The position numbers and the translations under genes were made by a program. This document shows positions 36,725-45,315 of a DNA stretch of 64,000 bases, one piece after another. The stretch comes from Komarekiella delphini-convector SJRDD-AB1 (GTDB lineage Bacteria; Cyanobacteriota; Cyanobacteriia; Cyanobacteriales; Nostocaceae): contig NZ_VJXY01000001.1 of NCBI RefSeq assembly GCF_014831675.1, positions 55,324-119,323 of the forward strand, given 5' to 3'. The notes under the pieces were generated by a model. The model worked only from the letters and a program-made list of their open reading frames with translations, searched no databases and was not told where the DNA came from. The stretch's first letter is position 1. Each line of letters opens with the position of its first letter.

Positions 36725-37414
36725 ATGCCTTCAATTCTCTCATCTACCATGCCAAAACAGACTATTGGTCTTGATAACAAACTCTACAATTACCTTTTAT
36801 CTGCTTCGCTGCGAGAGCCGGAGATTCTTCAGAAGTTGCGTCAAGAAACAGCCAGCCATCCTAGCAGTGGAATGCAGATATCACCGGAACAAGGGCAATT
36901 TATGGCTCTATTAGTGCAGCTAATTGGAGCAAAAAAAACTCTGGAAGTTGGAGTATTTACGGGTTATAGCTCACTCTGTATAGCTCTGGCGTTACCTGCT
37001 GATGCCCAGATTGTTGCTTGTGATGTGAGTGAAGAATTTACTGCGATCGCACTACGGTATTGGCAGCAAGCAGGGGTTGCTCATAAAATCGATCTCCGAT
37101 TAGCACCTGCTTTGGAAACTCTAGATCAGCTCTTGGCAACTGGACAAGCTGAGACATTTGATTTTGCTTTTATTGATGCCGATAAAGAAAATTATGACGG
37201 ATATTATGAGCGATCTCTGCAATTAGTGCGTCCAGGTGGATTAATTGCTATTGATAATGTTTTATGGTCTGGACAAGTTGCTAACCCGCAAATTCAAGAT
37301 GAAAGCACTCAATCTATCCGCGCCCTGAATGAGAAACTACACCACGACAAACGAGTAACTCTTTCCCTCGTCCCCATTGCTGATGGACTTACGTTAGCGC
37401 TTAAACGACGTTAG
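36725..37414 (+). CDS. O-methyltransferase (class I, SAM-dependent)
   Basis: The SAM-binding core has KKTLEVGVFTGYSSLCIALA near residue 68, the Asp in VACDVSEEF near 98, and the metal-binding FAFIDADKENYDGYY near 145, typical of cation-dependent O-methyltransferases such as caffeoyl-CoA O-methyltransferase relatives. A second acid is in LIAIDNVLWSGQV. Length is 229 residues from ATG 36725; ATG 36749 is possible. The natural acceptor cannot be told, but cyanobacterial members methylate catechol-type substrates. Confidence 0.9.
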   Translation: MPSILSSTMPKQTIGLDNKLYNYLLSASLREPEILQKLRQETASHPSSGMQISPEQGQFMALLVQLIGAKKTLEVGVFTGYSSLCIALALPADAQIVACDVSEEFTAIALRYWQQAGVAHKIDLRLAPALETLDQLLATGQAETFDFAFIDADKENYDGYYERSLQLVRPGGLIAIDNVLWSGQVANPQIQDESTQSIRALNEKLHHDKRVTLSLVPIADGLTLALKRR

Positions 37415-37430
37415 AAGTCAATGTATTTTT

Positions 37431-37626
37431 TTTGTGTCTTAGTGTCTTGGTGGTTAAAAATTGACTTTTTAACCACCCTCCGGGTGACGCTCCTTCTCTG
37501 CGAGACGCTATGCGAACGTCGCTCTAAGCGTAGCCATGCCGCAGGCTTTACGCTGCGCTAACACCAGTCGCCTACGGCGGGAAACCCGCCGTAGGCGACT
37601 GGTTCACTAAAACACTAAGACACAAA
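37431..37626. mobile_element. MITE-like element with perfect 15-bp ends
   Basis: TTTGTGTCTTAGTGT at 37431-37445 and ACACTAAGACACAAA at 37612-37626 are perfect inverted repeats. The 166 bases between them hold smaller palindromes, including the long one at 37563-37603. No protein is encoded. It fills the gap between the methyltransferase and the SLH-fasciclin gene; its right end touches the stop codon of the latter. Confidence 0.75.
37563..37603. repeat. Perfect 19-bp palindrome with 3-base loop
   Basis: ACCAGTCGCCTACGGCGGG pairs with CCCGCCGTAGGCGACTGGT around AAA. The stem is perfect and GC-rich, so it would form a stable cruciform or RNA hairpin. It lies inside the MITE-like element and could also terminate convergent transcription. 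Confidence 0.85.
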
Positions 37627-37627
37627 G

Positions 37628-39343
37628 TTAAAAGTTGAAGCCGACTCCTAGTAGTAACCCGACATCAGTTTCATCTAGAAAAGCTGCGTTTACAGAACCA
37701 GTTGCCGTAAATCGAGAACCTAAAGGAATATCAACGCCACCACTTAGCAGTAAACCAAACTCAGTGTCGCCAGTAATTTCAACAGCTACACCAGCACCTA
37801 TGTAAGGAGATATGGGGAAGGCTGGTACAGCCCCGGTATCTGCTGTCCGTGGAGCAAGATCTAAGGTGAGAGGAACTAGAAACAGTGTATCGTCTCCAAA
37901 TAGCGCCGATGGTCGTACCGATACGTTGCGTGTCAAACCGATTTTGCTGATAGCTGCAAAGTTACTTTCACCTAGAGCTGAGCCACCGAGTAAACCAATG
38001 TTACCAGCAACACCGACGTAGCTAGGGCCACCAAGGGTAGTTCTACCTGGCGCAACTCCAGAAGGAGTTCCTGGCTGTTGATTTAACTGACTGAGGTTGA
38101 TATCAGGTGGTATCAGAACTTGGTTAATTGCATGAATTACACCATTGCTGGCTTGAATGTCTGGCTGGATAACCCTGGCATCGTTTACTGCAACTTGATT
38201 GCTAGCGCTATCAATTTGAATATTGACGGGTCTATCTTCAAAGGTTTTCAGTTCCCCAGCCGAGAGTTGATTAGCTGTTACTGCACCAGGAACCACATGA
38301 TATCTCAAAATCTTAATCAATGTTTCTCTGTTCTCTGGTTGCTGTAATTGCTCTAGTGTTGCAGCAGGTATAGCAGCAAATGCCTCATCTGTGGGAGCGA
38401 AGACTGTATAAGGGCCAGGTTGTTGTAGGATCTCCGCTAGACCTGCTGACTTTATTAAAGCAGTCAGGTTTGTAAAAGAACTACTGGATGCAGCAAGAGA
38501 AACAATATCACTACCGGTTTGAGTGCCACCAGGAGTTGCTCCTACAATATACTGACTAGCTGGAAGATTGCTAGCAATGGGTTGTACCCGTCCTTGCCTA
38601 ACTAAAGCTTGATACAAAAATGCCGCTGCTTCAGCACGAGTCAGCGGCACTTGTGGATTGAGTTGTTTTACGTCTGGATAGTTGACAACAATATTGGCTT
38701 GTGTCGCTGCTGCTACATTATTAACAGCATAGTTCGGGATAGCTGAGGCATCGGTATAATAGGTGCTAAGAACACCTGATGCATCATTGCTACTGCTCAA
38801 ACCCAAGCCATTCGTTAAAGCGACGATCGCTTGTACTTTAGGAATTTCTTGATTTGGCAGAAATAAGTTATCAGGGTAGCCTGCCATGAATCCAGTTTCG
38901 TAGGCATTCTGAATTGCAGAAGCAGCCCAGTAGTTAGCAGGCACATCTCTAAAACCACCTGCACTCAATTGCCGAATTCGGTTTTGGTTACTGAAGGCTT
39001 TTTGAATCATCGCCGCAAATTCAGCGCGGGTCACAGATTGATTCGGCTTAAATGTGCCATCAGGAAAGCCACTAATTACATTATTGGCAGCCAAAACTTG
39101 AATGAATGGAGTTGCCCAGTAATCTGAGGCAACATCAGACAAGTTAACCGTTGGAGTTGATGATGGTGTAACAGGAGTTGGAGTAGTTGGAGTGGTTGGA
39201 GTAGTTGGAGTAGTTGGAGTTGTGGGAACAGTATCTTGAGACGAAGCTGGCGCAGAAATCAAGATGGGAGCTACTGTAGCAGTTATCACTCCTAGAGCTA
39301 GCAAAGGGGCGCTTGCTGATGACCAACGAAAGAAACTAGACAT
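37628..39343 (-). CDS. SLH-domain, fasciclin and outer-barrel fusion protein
   Basis: A signal peptide (LGVITATVAPILISAPASSQ) leads into a Pro-Thr linker of five PTT repeats. Three SLH modules follow (about 68-120, 131-185 and 195-250), with motifs SDYWATPFIQVLAANNVISG and RAEFAAMIQKAF. One fasciclin domain spans about 280-415 (GPYTVFAPTDEAFAAIP). The last 140 residues are glycine-rich strands ending in LLGVGFNF, a terminal phenylalanine like outer-membrane barrels. SLH modules anchor to the peptidoglycan layer and fasciclin mediates adhesion. A strong GGAGGAG ribosome site precedes the ATG. Confidence 0.88.
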   Translation of the reverse strand: MSSFFRWSSASAPLLALGVITATVAPILISAPASSQDTVPTTPTTPTTPTTPTTPTPVTPSSTPTVNLSDVASDYWATPFIQVLAANNVISGFPDGTFKPNQSVTRAEFAAMIQKAFSNQNRIRQLSAGGFRDVPANYWAASAIQNAYETGFMAGYPDNLFLPNQEIPKVQAIVALTNGLGLSSSNDASGVLSTYYTDASAIPNYAVNNVAAATQANIVVNYPDVKQLNPQVPLTRAEAAAFLYQALVRQGRVQPIASNLPASQYIVGATPGGTQTGSDIVSLAASSSSFTNLTALIKSAGLAEILQQPGPYTVFAPTDEAFAAIPAATLEQLQQPENRETLIKILRYHVVPGAVTANQLSAGELKTFEDRPVNIQIDSASNQVAVNDARVIQPDIQASNGVIHAINQVLIPPDINLSQLNQQPGTPSGVAPGRTTLGGPSYVGVAGNIGLLGGSALGESNFAAISKIGLTRNVSVRPSALFGDDTLFLVPLTLDLAPRTADTGAVPAFPISPYIGAGVAVEITGDTEFGLLLSGGVDIPLGSRFTATGSVNAAFLDETDVGLLLGVGFNF

Positions 39344-39606
39344 GAAAATCTCCTCCAGAAAAAAGTAAAGTCATTTCTCAAATTTATTGATTGACTATGG
39401 AAAAACACCACACGCAAGGTTAAGGAGGGGCACAAATATCAAGATGATTGTTTGGCTTACCTTATGATCAAAACCAAGATTCGGAACTGTAACTCTTGAA
39501 AATCCCAATGTTTGACATTCTAGTCATCTGCTCTTGCGTCCAATAATACCTCTCCAACTATTTATTACATATAGTAGTCCTAATTGAGTTGTAATAGTTT
39601 GGTTTT

Positions 39607-39816
39607 TTAAAGAACCCTAGATAAATTAGTACAAGTCCATAACTTTACCAATTTTGGGTCGTGGTCTTGTAGTAGATGAATTAGCATTTGAGCGGCGTCT
39701 CTCTGTAGTTGCTGATAAATGTTAATGCCGTCAAACTTGAGCTGCATAAGATTTAGTAATATTCTCAATGAGAAATATGTGTAATTCCAACACATATAGT
39801 ATTTTGAATCTATCAC
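39607..39816 (-). pseudogene. Receiver-domain fragment of a response regulator
   Basis: The frame gives ILLNLMQLKFDGINIYQQLQ then RDAAQMLIHLLQDHD, which lines up with ILLDIVLPKLDGISLCRQLR then QEGYQMLILLLTAKD of the regulator at 7981-9822. The phosphorylated Asp is replaced by Asn and the rest of the domain is lost. It is a decayed remnant in the 716-bp gap between the SLH gene and the M14 carboxypeptidase; the other parts of that gap show no gene. Confidence 0.55.
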
Positions 39817-40059
39817 TCCAATTACACAACTAGCTAATGACTATAGTTTGAGATTATTTTTTCACTCTTTAGATAGTTGACTGTAACGGTAAATTGAGAA
39901 TTGGTAGATTGTAAATGAGCGATCGCACTTGAGAATTTAGAGCATGATTAATCAAATATTTTAGAAGTTATGCACTGTACAAATCAACATAACGTGAATT
40001 CTAAAATTTAGTCGTTTTAAATCGAGAGCATTTCATCCTTTATCTTTTCTTCGGTCAAA

Positions 40060-41745
40060 TCACGCGAATGTCAGCTCTGTGCGAACAACTCCAGCCCGCT
40101 CATGACGAGCTAATAGTTTAACTGTGCTACCCAAGGGCGCACGCACTACCCATTCTACTTTTGCTCTATCCTTGGTGGAATCCCCCTGCCGTCTGGCAGG
40201 AGCCGAGGGCTTGTAGGCACGTCCTTCTAATTGACTTAACTCTTCAATGGGCTTACCTGTTTCTAAAGTTGCACCAGGAGGCAGTGTAATTTCACAGATA
40301 CAACCTCGCACCAGCTTTTTCTCCAAGGCTTTTTGAGTGATGTAAGTGGGTAGCCAGCCTGTGTTATGTATAACCAGCCGTACCCGATAAGTATGATTAC
40401 CTAAGTTGGAGACACTGGCTTCGTAAATCTCTAAGCAAGGGGAAATTAATAAGTGCCACACCAGCCAGTCAGGGAAGCGGGCTATTTCCTTCTCCAGAAA
40501 CTCTGGGGGTGGATTTGTCCAAGCATACATACTATCCCAACCGCCTAGTTCAATTTGACCAAGTTGGGGATGATTGAAGGTATACCAATCTACATAGCCC
40601 TTACCTGCGAGTTTTTCATCGTTCCAGCGCAGTAACTTCAAGTCATCTTCTAAAGGATGTTCCCGTTGCCAATCGATATATTTGTACTCGGTAATTCCGG
40701 CTTGACGTTGAGGACTCCAGACTTCTACTGTCCAGGCAAATAGACCTTGGTATTCATAAGCCCAGTCGTCAAATGTGCCTGTAATTACATCTTTGGGGTC
40801 ATAGCGAAACTCATGAAAGGCAGAGATGGCAGGGTATTCTGTGAGTTCAGTGCCTTTTGCGCCAATACGTTGGTAAGTGTGGAGGTCTTTGACAGGTAAT
40901 TCTTCATCGCTGAGGTGAGTGTAGGGGCGAATCAGAACACCGCTGAAGGTGTGGAAAGCGATCGCCCCTGTAATGTTGGCATGAGTTGTAATAAAATCTA
41001 CAAGCGATCGCACTTCTGTTTCAGATGTAGGATAAGGCCCAGCCCCCGGTTGCTCAGATTCTTGTCGCCACAAAGCTGGAAAATTCCGGTTTAAATCTAG
41101 CCCTTCCTTAGAAGGCTGAATCTGAATTTCAACCCCATCGTAATTTTCTATCCGACCTTCCGGTAGTAAGCGATAATACTGATCACCTATTTCTGTCGGC
41201 TCACGACGCACCAACAAGCGTGATTCTGTAGGGCAAATTTTCCAAGCACCATTAGCATCCGGGATTCGCATGAGTAAAATCCGACCATCGCCATCGATGT
41301 CTTCCATCACTAACCCGTCGCTATGTTCATCATCATGGGGATAGGGACGGGTTCCAGAGCGAATAAATTTCGGTTTTTCAGCTAGCGCCAACTCAGCACC
41401 ATCGGGGTTAACACGGGGACAAATGTAGAAGGTGCGCGTATCCAAGCAACGTGTGATGTCTGAGTTAGTGCCGTAAGCTGTGACTAATATTTGCAGCAGA
41501 TATAGACAGACACTCGACGGTGCTAGTTCAGTGGCGTGGATGTTGCCATCAACCCAAAGGGCTGGTTTTTCTGTATCTGCACCATTGGCAAAGTTAGTAA
41601 CTGTCAATAGCCAGATATCACGTCCTTCGTAACTCTTGCCAATGCTTTCTATGCGTACTAGCTGGGGAAATTCTTCAGCGTAACCATGCAGAATGCGTGT
41701 CAGGTCTTCGTAACGGTAATATTTATTAAACCGAACGTCTGGCAT
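40060..41745 (-). CDS. M14-family zinc carboxypeptidase
   Basis: The zinc-binding His and Glu are in GNIHATELAP near residue 85 of the protein started at ATG 41745. The third ligand is in GAIAFHTFSG near 250, and the catalytic Glu probably in AWTVEVWSP near 330. An upstream start at 41778 would add 11 residues. The C-terminal 150 residues form an extra domain, probably beta-rich. No signal peptide is visible, so it probably works in the cytoplasm. It would remove C-terminal residues from peptides. Confidence 0.88.
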   Translation of the reverse strand: MPDVRFNKYYRYEDLTRILHGYAEEFPQLVRIESIGKSYEGRDIWLLTVTNFANGADTEKPALWVDGNIHATELAPSSVCLYLLQILVTAYGTNSDITRCLDTRTFYICPRVNPDGAELALAEKPKFIRSGTRPYPHDDEHSDGLVMEDIDGDGRILLMRIPDANGAWKICPTESRLLVRREPTEIGDQYYRLLPEGRIENYDGVEIQIQPSKEGLDLNRNFPALWRQESEQPGAGPYPTSETEVRSLVDFITTHANITGAIAFHTFSGVLIRPYTHLSDEELPVKDLHTYQRIGAKGTELTEYPAISAFHEFRYDPKDVITGTFDDWAYEYQGLFAWTVEVWSPQRQAGITEYKYIDWQREHPLEDDLKLLRWNDEKLAGKGYVDWYTFNHPQLGQIELGGWDSMYAWTNPPPEFLEKEIARFPDWLVWHLLISPCLEIYEASVSNLGNHTYRVRLVIHNTGWLPTYITQKALEKKLVRGCICEITLPPGATLETGKPIEELSQLEGRAYKPSAPARRQGDSTKDRAKVEWVVRAPLGSTVKLLARHERAGVVRTELTFA

Positions 41746-41848
41746 AACAAACCTCATCATGCACCCGTTAATCATCATCTAACATACCACTATCAGTTAT
41801 TAGCTTTGATAAGTTTAGCTATCAACCAAAGGAACTCACTTATATTAG

Positions 41849-42787
41849 CTATTTCAGGTAAAACAATAATCCAATCCCTGCGATCGCAATTATCACACCA
41901 GATATTGCTCTCCAACTCACTTTTTCACCCATACAGATAGCGATGGGGATGACAAATAGTGGACTAGTCTGCATTAAGGTTGAGGCAATTCCCGCAGCTG
42001 TGAATTTAATTGCTGTCTGTTGCAACCATATTCCTAAGAAAGTTCCACAAAAGGCAGCAAAGAAACTTGCGAAGATTACTCGCCGCGATCGCCAGTAGGG
42101 ATACGATAATGTAACATCTCTGCGGTTAGGAATCCACGCCCATACTAAGATAATCAATACACCTGCACTCAATCGTAACAAGGCAGCCCATAACGGGTTA
42201 ATGCTTGCTGTTGCATAGGCTACACGGGAAATCACAGTTCCAGTAGCATTTGTCATTGCTGCTAACAAACCAAAGCCGATTCCTTGCCATAGCTGCGTTG
42301 AGGAGACATCGGTTGTACCAGCAACTCGTTCTGTCACTACCCAAGCAACTCCTAAAATGGTGAGCAAAATCCCACACCAAGCATTGATATTTAGCCGTTC
42401 CTGGAGAATAATTGTAGCAGCGATCGCCGTCATTGGTGGCGAAAGGGTTCCCAGGAGTAAAACACGACGCGCTCCCAAATAATTTATGGCAGTCAGGAAG
42501 GCTGTATCACCTAAGCCTATACCTATAGCACCACTTAGAAAAAGTAGAAATACAGGCAAAGGGGCCAAGGTTGGCAAAAAATCCCCAGTCAGCAAGATAG
42601 TTAATAGAAGTAGGGCGATCGCAATTATCCCTTTAATCAGATTCAGTTGCAGTGGCGGAATACGTTGCCCCAAAAGTCCGTACACCACTGATGCTATAGC
42701 CCAAAAACAGGCAGCAAATAAAGCTGCCACTTCGCCTTTCCAAGCTGTAAGCGAAATAATTAAAGAATTATTAAAAATAATATACAC
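41849..42787 (-). CDS. EamA/DMT-family transporter
   Basis: This 312-residue protein has ten hydrophobic helices in two five-helix halves, each with an EamA repeat (for example ALFAACFWAIASVVYG and LWQGIGFGLLAAMTNATGTV). Such proteins export amino acids, metabolites or drugs, and the substrate cannot be read. The start is GTG at 42787 with no ATG nearby. A CIRCE-like operator at 42842-42868 is 54 bases upstream of the start and may control it or the divergent gene. Confidence 0.88.
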   Translation of the reverse strand: MYIIFNNSLIISLTAWKGEVAALFAACFWAIASVVYGLLGQRIPPLQLNLIKGIIAIALLLLTILLTGDFLPTLAPLPVFLLFLSGAIGIGLGDTAFLTAINYLGARRVLLLGTLSPPMTAIAATIILQERLNINAWCGILLTILGVAWVVTERVAGTTDVSSTQLWQGIGFGLLAAMTNATGTVISRVAYATASINPLWAALLRLSAGVLIILVWAWIPNRRDVTLSYPYWRSRRVIFASFFAAFCGTFLGIWLQQTAIKFTAAGIASTLMQTSPLFVIPIAICMGEKVSWRAISGVIIAIAGIGLLFYLK

Positions 42788-42841
42788 ACCTGAATTAATG
42801 CCTGAAACTCTTTAATACTACATCAAACAATGGAATAAATA

Positions 42842-42868
42842 TTAGCACTCACAGCTAGCAAGTGCTAA
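42842..42868. promoter_or_regulatory. CIRCE-like operator (HrcA site)
   Basis: The site is TTAGCACTC, a nine-base spacer, then AAGTGCTAA, which differs by one base from the CIRCE consensus TTAGCACTC-N9-GAGTGCTAA. It lies between the EamA gene (minus) and the 116-residue gene (plus), 54 and 139 bases from their starts. CIRCE is bound by the heat-shock repressor HrcA, normally at groESL, and no chaperone gene is here. Confidence 0.75.
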
Positions 42869-43006
42869 TTTGTGACTGAATTTTAAGACTTTTGATATAG
42901 GCAAAAACTCTACTTTTTTCAGATGTAATTTGGGCAAATTTTTTGAGATGATTTCTTTAAAAGAATAAGATTTTTGGGCAACTGATTAACAAAGGTAAAG
43001 GCTAAA

Positions 43007-43357
43007 ATGAAATATACTTTTGATATTGTAGGCGTATCTCAAGTTTTGTACTTTTTTAATCACCAACAGCAAAGTTGGCAAAAATCCCCACAACAAGGCG
43101 TGGAATATCTGGGAACGCATACGTGTACTTTAGATGCATTTTTAGAATCTGTGGAATCAGTTCCAGCAAAGTGGGGCTGGAATTTTGATCAAGTAGTAGA
43201 TACAGTAATTCAGTTTTGGTTAAATAACTCAGAGAGCGTTAGCTATTGGAAAGCACGTTTAAGTGATGCAGGTAGAGATAATTTACTAGTAGCTAGGGTA
43301 GCAGATATTAAGGCTTTACAAGCGGAATTTGAATCTCTACTAGGTAAGGACTGGTGA
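43007..43357 (+). CDS. Conserved hypothetical cyanobacterial protein
   Basis: This soluble 116-residue protein starts MKYTFDIVGVSQVLYFFNHQ with a ribosome site (AAAGG) upstream. It has a short basic start, an acidic middle (VESVPAKWGWNFDQVVDTVI) and ends in ALQAEFESLLGKDW. No domain was recognised. The CIRCE-like site 139 bases upstream makes heat regulation possible. It converges with the ATP-grasp gene. Confidence 0.65.
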   Translation: MKYTFDIVGVSQVLYFFNHQQQSWQKSPQQGVEYLGTHTCTLDAFLESVESVPAKWGWNFDQVVDTVIQFWLNNSESVSYWKARLSDAGRDNLLVARVADIKALQAEFESLLGKDW

Positions 43358-43423
43358 TTTGCAACAGTCGTAGCAACTGCTAAAGTTTATAAATATATGG
43401 TTTATATAGTGGTTGCTATGTTT

Positions 43424-44434
43424 TCACGCTAATTTAGTGTTTTGCCCGTTCTCAAGTGCTTTAAGAACTTTGAGATATAAATTTTCTACTCTCTTAGTTT
43501 GAATCTCACCAGTTGAGGCATAGTGAGTTAAGCCAGGAGAGGCATTTACTTCGATAGTTGTATAATATAACATTGGCAATGTTATATCATTAGTAATAAT
43601 ATCCACACCTGCTAATCTCAGACCCATATCTTTTGTGATATTTACTGCTAACTTATGAAAATCTGGATGAATATTTTCAGTTAAATCTACCGCCTCACCT
43701 CCGCTTGATAAATTTGCATTGTCTAAAAGGTAAACAATACTATCTTCGGATATTACACTATCAAAATTTAGCTTCTGTCTTTGCAACTTGAGTTTGATTC
43801 TGTAATCTTCAAAATCTATAGTTTTTTTTCTACCACTTTTGAGAAAATTTTCCTGTTTTTGGCGCATCAGTTCCAAAATATTAGATTTCCCATCTCCTTT
43901 AATAAATAAGGGAATTCTTTGATATGCCGAAAGAACTTCGTCATCCAACACCACAATTCTATAGTCATTGCCATTATAAAATCGCTCGACGATTAATCCT
44001 GAATTGTTTTTCAATATTTTCTTAGCTACTTGATAGTATTCTTGTTTGTTATAAACCTTCGTCACAAACATTCCTTGACTGAGGTTAATCGGCTTAACAA
44101 TTACAGGAAATCCCAATTCTTTCGCATAATCAAATCCGGCATCAATATTCTTGGCATTAGATAGTTTTTCACAAACTTTATAACTAAAAAATCTTTGACC
44201 TTCAGTAACCTGATATCCAAATTGCTTGAGAAAAAAGTTTGAGACACCTTTGTCTTTTGCTATTGCTGCTGAACCAAAATAATTAATATCAAATGTAGCT
44301 GTATGAAAAAATGTTTTATTTCCATTTTTAAATGTAATATGTCCAACAAAGCTATATTCTGGATCAGTTACAATTACTGCTCCTATTTCTTCTGCTAGTT
44401 TTTTAATTGTTGAAGTTGTAAATGGTATTTTCAT
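43424..44434 (-). CDS. Orphan ATP-grasp ligase
   Basis: This 336-residue protein has the ATP-grasp layout: a lid/ATP-binding part with FPVIVKPINLSQGMFVTKVY near 120, a Lys/Arg pair, and the metal-binding acids near GVDIITND and TTIEVNASPGL near 285-305. It resembles the ATP-grasp domain of cyanophycin synthetase or RimK/GshF enzymes but has no fused Mur-type domain. It should join a carboxylate to an amine, with unknown substrates. It is AT-rich compared with its neighbours, and no biosynthetic partner lies beside it. Confidence 0.75.
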   Translation of the reverse strand: MKIPFTTSTIKKLAEEIGAVIVTDPEYSFVGHITFKNGNKTFFHTATFDINYFGSAAIAKDKGVSNFFLKQFGYQVTEGQRFFSYKVCEKLSNAKNIDAGFDYAKELGFPVIVKPINLSQGMFVTKVYNKQEYYQVAKKILKNNSGLIVERFYNGNDYRIVVLDDEVLSAYQRIPLFIKGDGKSNILELMRQKQENFLKSGRKKTIDFEDYRIKLKLQRQKLNFDSVISEDSIVYLLDNANLSSGGEAVDLTENIHPDFHKLAVNITKDMGLRLAGVDIITNDITLPMLYYTTIEVNASPGLTHYASTGEIQTKRVENLYLKVLKALENGQNTKLA

Positions 44435-44500
44435 TATAAAAGGTTTAAATTGTACGAAAAAATTTTATCTAATTTATAGTAATAGGTCAATATACTCTGA

Positions 44501-44564
44501 GTTTGTAGTGAGCGATTCATCGCTTAAAACAAGGATGATCAGGACTAAAGTCCTTACTACAAAC
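44501..44564. repeat. Cloverleaf-like dispersed repeat
   Basis: An outer 12-bp stem pairs GTTTGTAGTGAG with CTTACTACAAAC with one mismatch. Inside are two small hairpins: AGCGAT-TC-ATCGCT (44511-44524) and AGGACT-AA-AGTCCT (44541-44554). The related hairpin at 52311-52336 shares the GTAGT and CTAACTAC/CTTACTAC ends. The rest of the 602-bp gap 44435-45036 has no gene. Confidence 0.75.
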
Positions 44565-45036
44565 TAAACTTTAATTTATTTACACTTAGCTACTTAATAA
44601 TAGGAAAGTTAAGAGTGTGATGTTTGTTGATTTGCTGCTTCGGAAATTTTGTACATCGAAAACTGAGCTACTTTTACGGGAAGCCACCGTTTAAAGTATG
44701 AATGTATTATTTGAGACTCAGTTTATCATTTGATCACTGCTACTAGCTCTATTTGTGTTTATTTATCTAAATCGCACAGACGCAATACTTGTCATACCTT
44801 CAACTTTGTTGTTGTTTATTCTTAGCTTTCCTTGTATCAGTTGCAAATTAAGGCTTTGAGGTTGATAGCTGAGGGGGCATTGCAATTTAGTTGGTCTAAA
44901 ATGTAGCCCTAAGTGTTGACAATTTATAAATAATCGAATAACAAGGTGGCAGCATCATTAAATAAAAAGCGTTAGTGCATTCCTACCTAGAAACTAATTA
45001 ACGCCCTCTACTAAACTTCATACGGATAACATAATC

Positions 45037-45273
45037 ATGCCAGAAAATACGGATAACAAAGCTTCCAAGTCAGACAATCAAGCGATCGCTTACAAAGAGC
45101 GTCTTAACTCTTGGGCGATCGCTCGTTTACTTCCTGACACACAACGGGAGATTGTCGCCCGCTTCCGCAGTCGTTCTGATGCAGATGGTTATATGCAGCA
45201 CCTACGCCAAGAGAAACCAAACACTTCTTTCATGGTTGTCTTTGATTGTCAACGCGAAGAAGTTGTAGTTTAA
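45037..45273 (+). CDS. Small conserved cyanobacterial protein
   Basis: This 78-residue soluble protein has a charged start (MPENTDNKASKSDNQAIAYK), then ERLNSWAIARLLPDTQREIV, RFRSRSDADGYMQHL and a strand MVVFDCQREEVVV. No known domain was recognised. Two HIP1 palindromes fall within the first 100 bases of the gene. A long AT-rich leader precedes it. A hairpin separates it from the convergent phosphotransferase gene. Confidence 0.65.
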   Translation: MPENTDNKASKSDNQAIAYKERLNSWAIARLLPDTQREIVARFRSRSDADGYMQHLRQEKPNTSFMVVFDCQREEVVV

Positions 45274-45282
45274 ATTTCCGAG

Positions 45283-45309
45283 AGAGGCGAGTCAAGAGAC
45301 ATCGCCTCT
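45283..45309. terminator. Hairpin between convergent genes
   Basis: AGAGGCGA (45283-45290) pairs with TCGCCTCT (45302-45309). It lies between the 78-residue gene and the convergent phosphotransferase gene. There is no T-run, so termination efficiency is uncertain. Confidence 0.45.
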
Positions 45310-45315
45310 GTGTAT

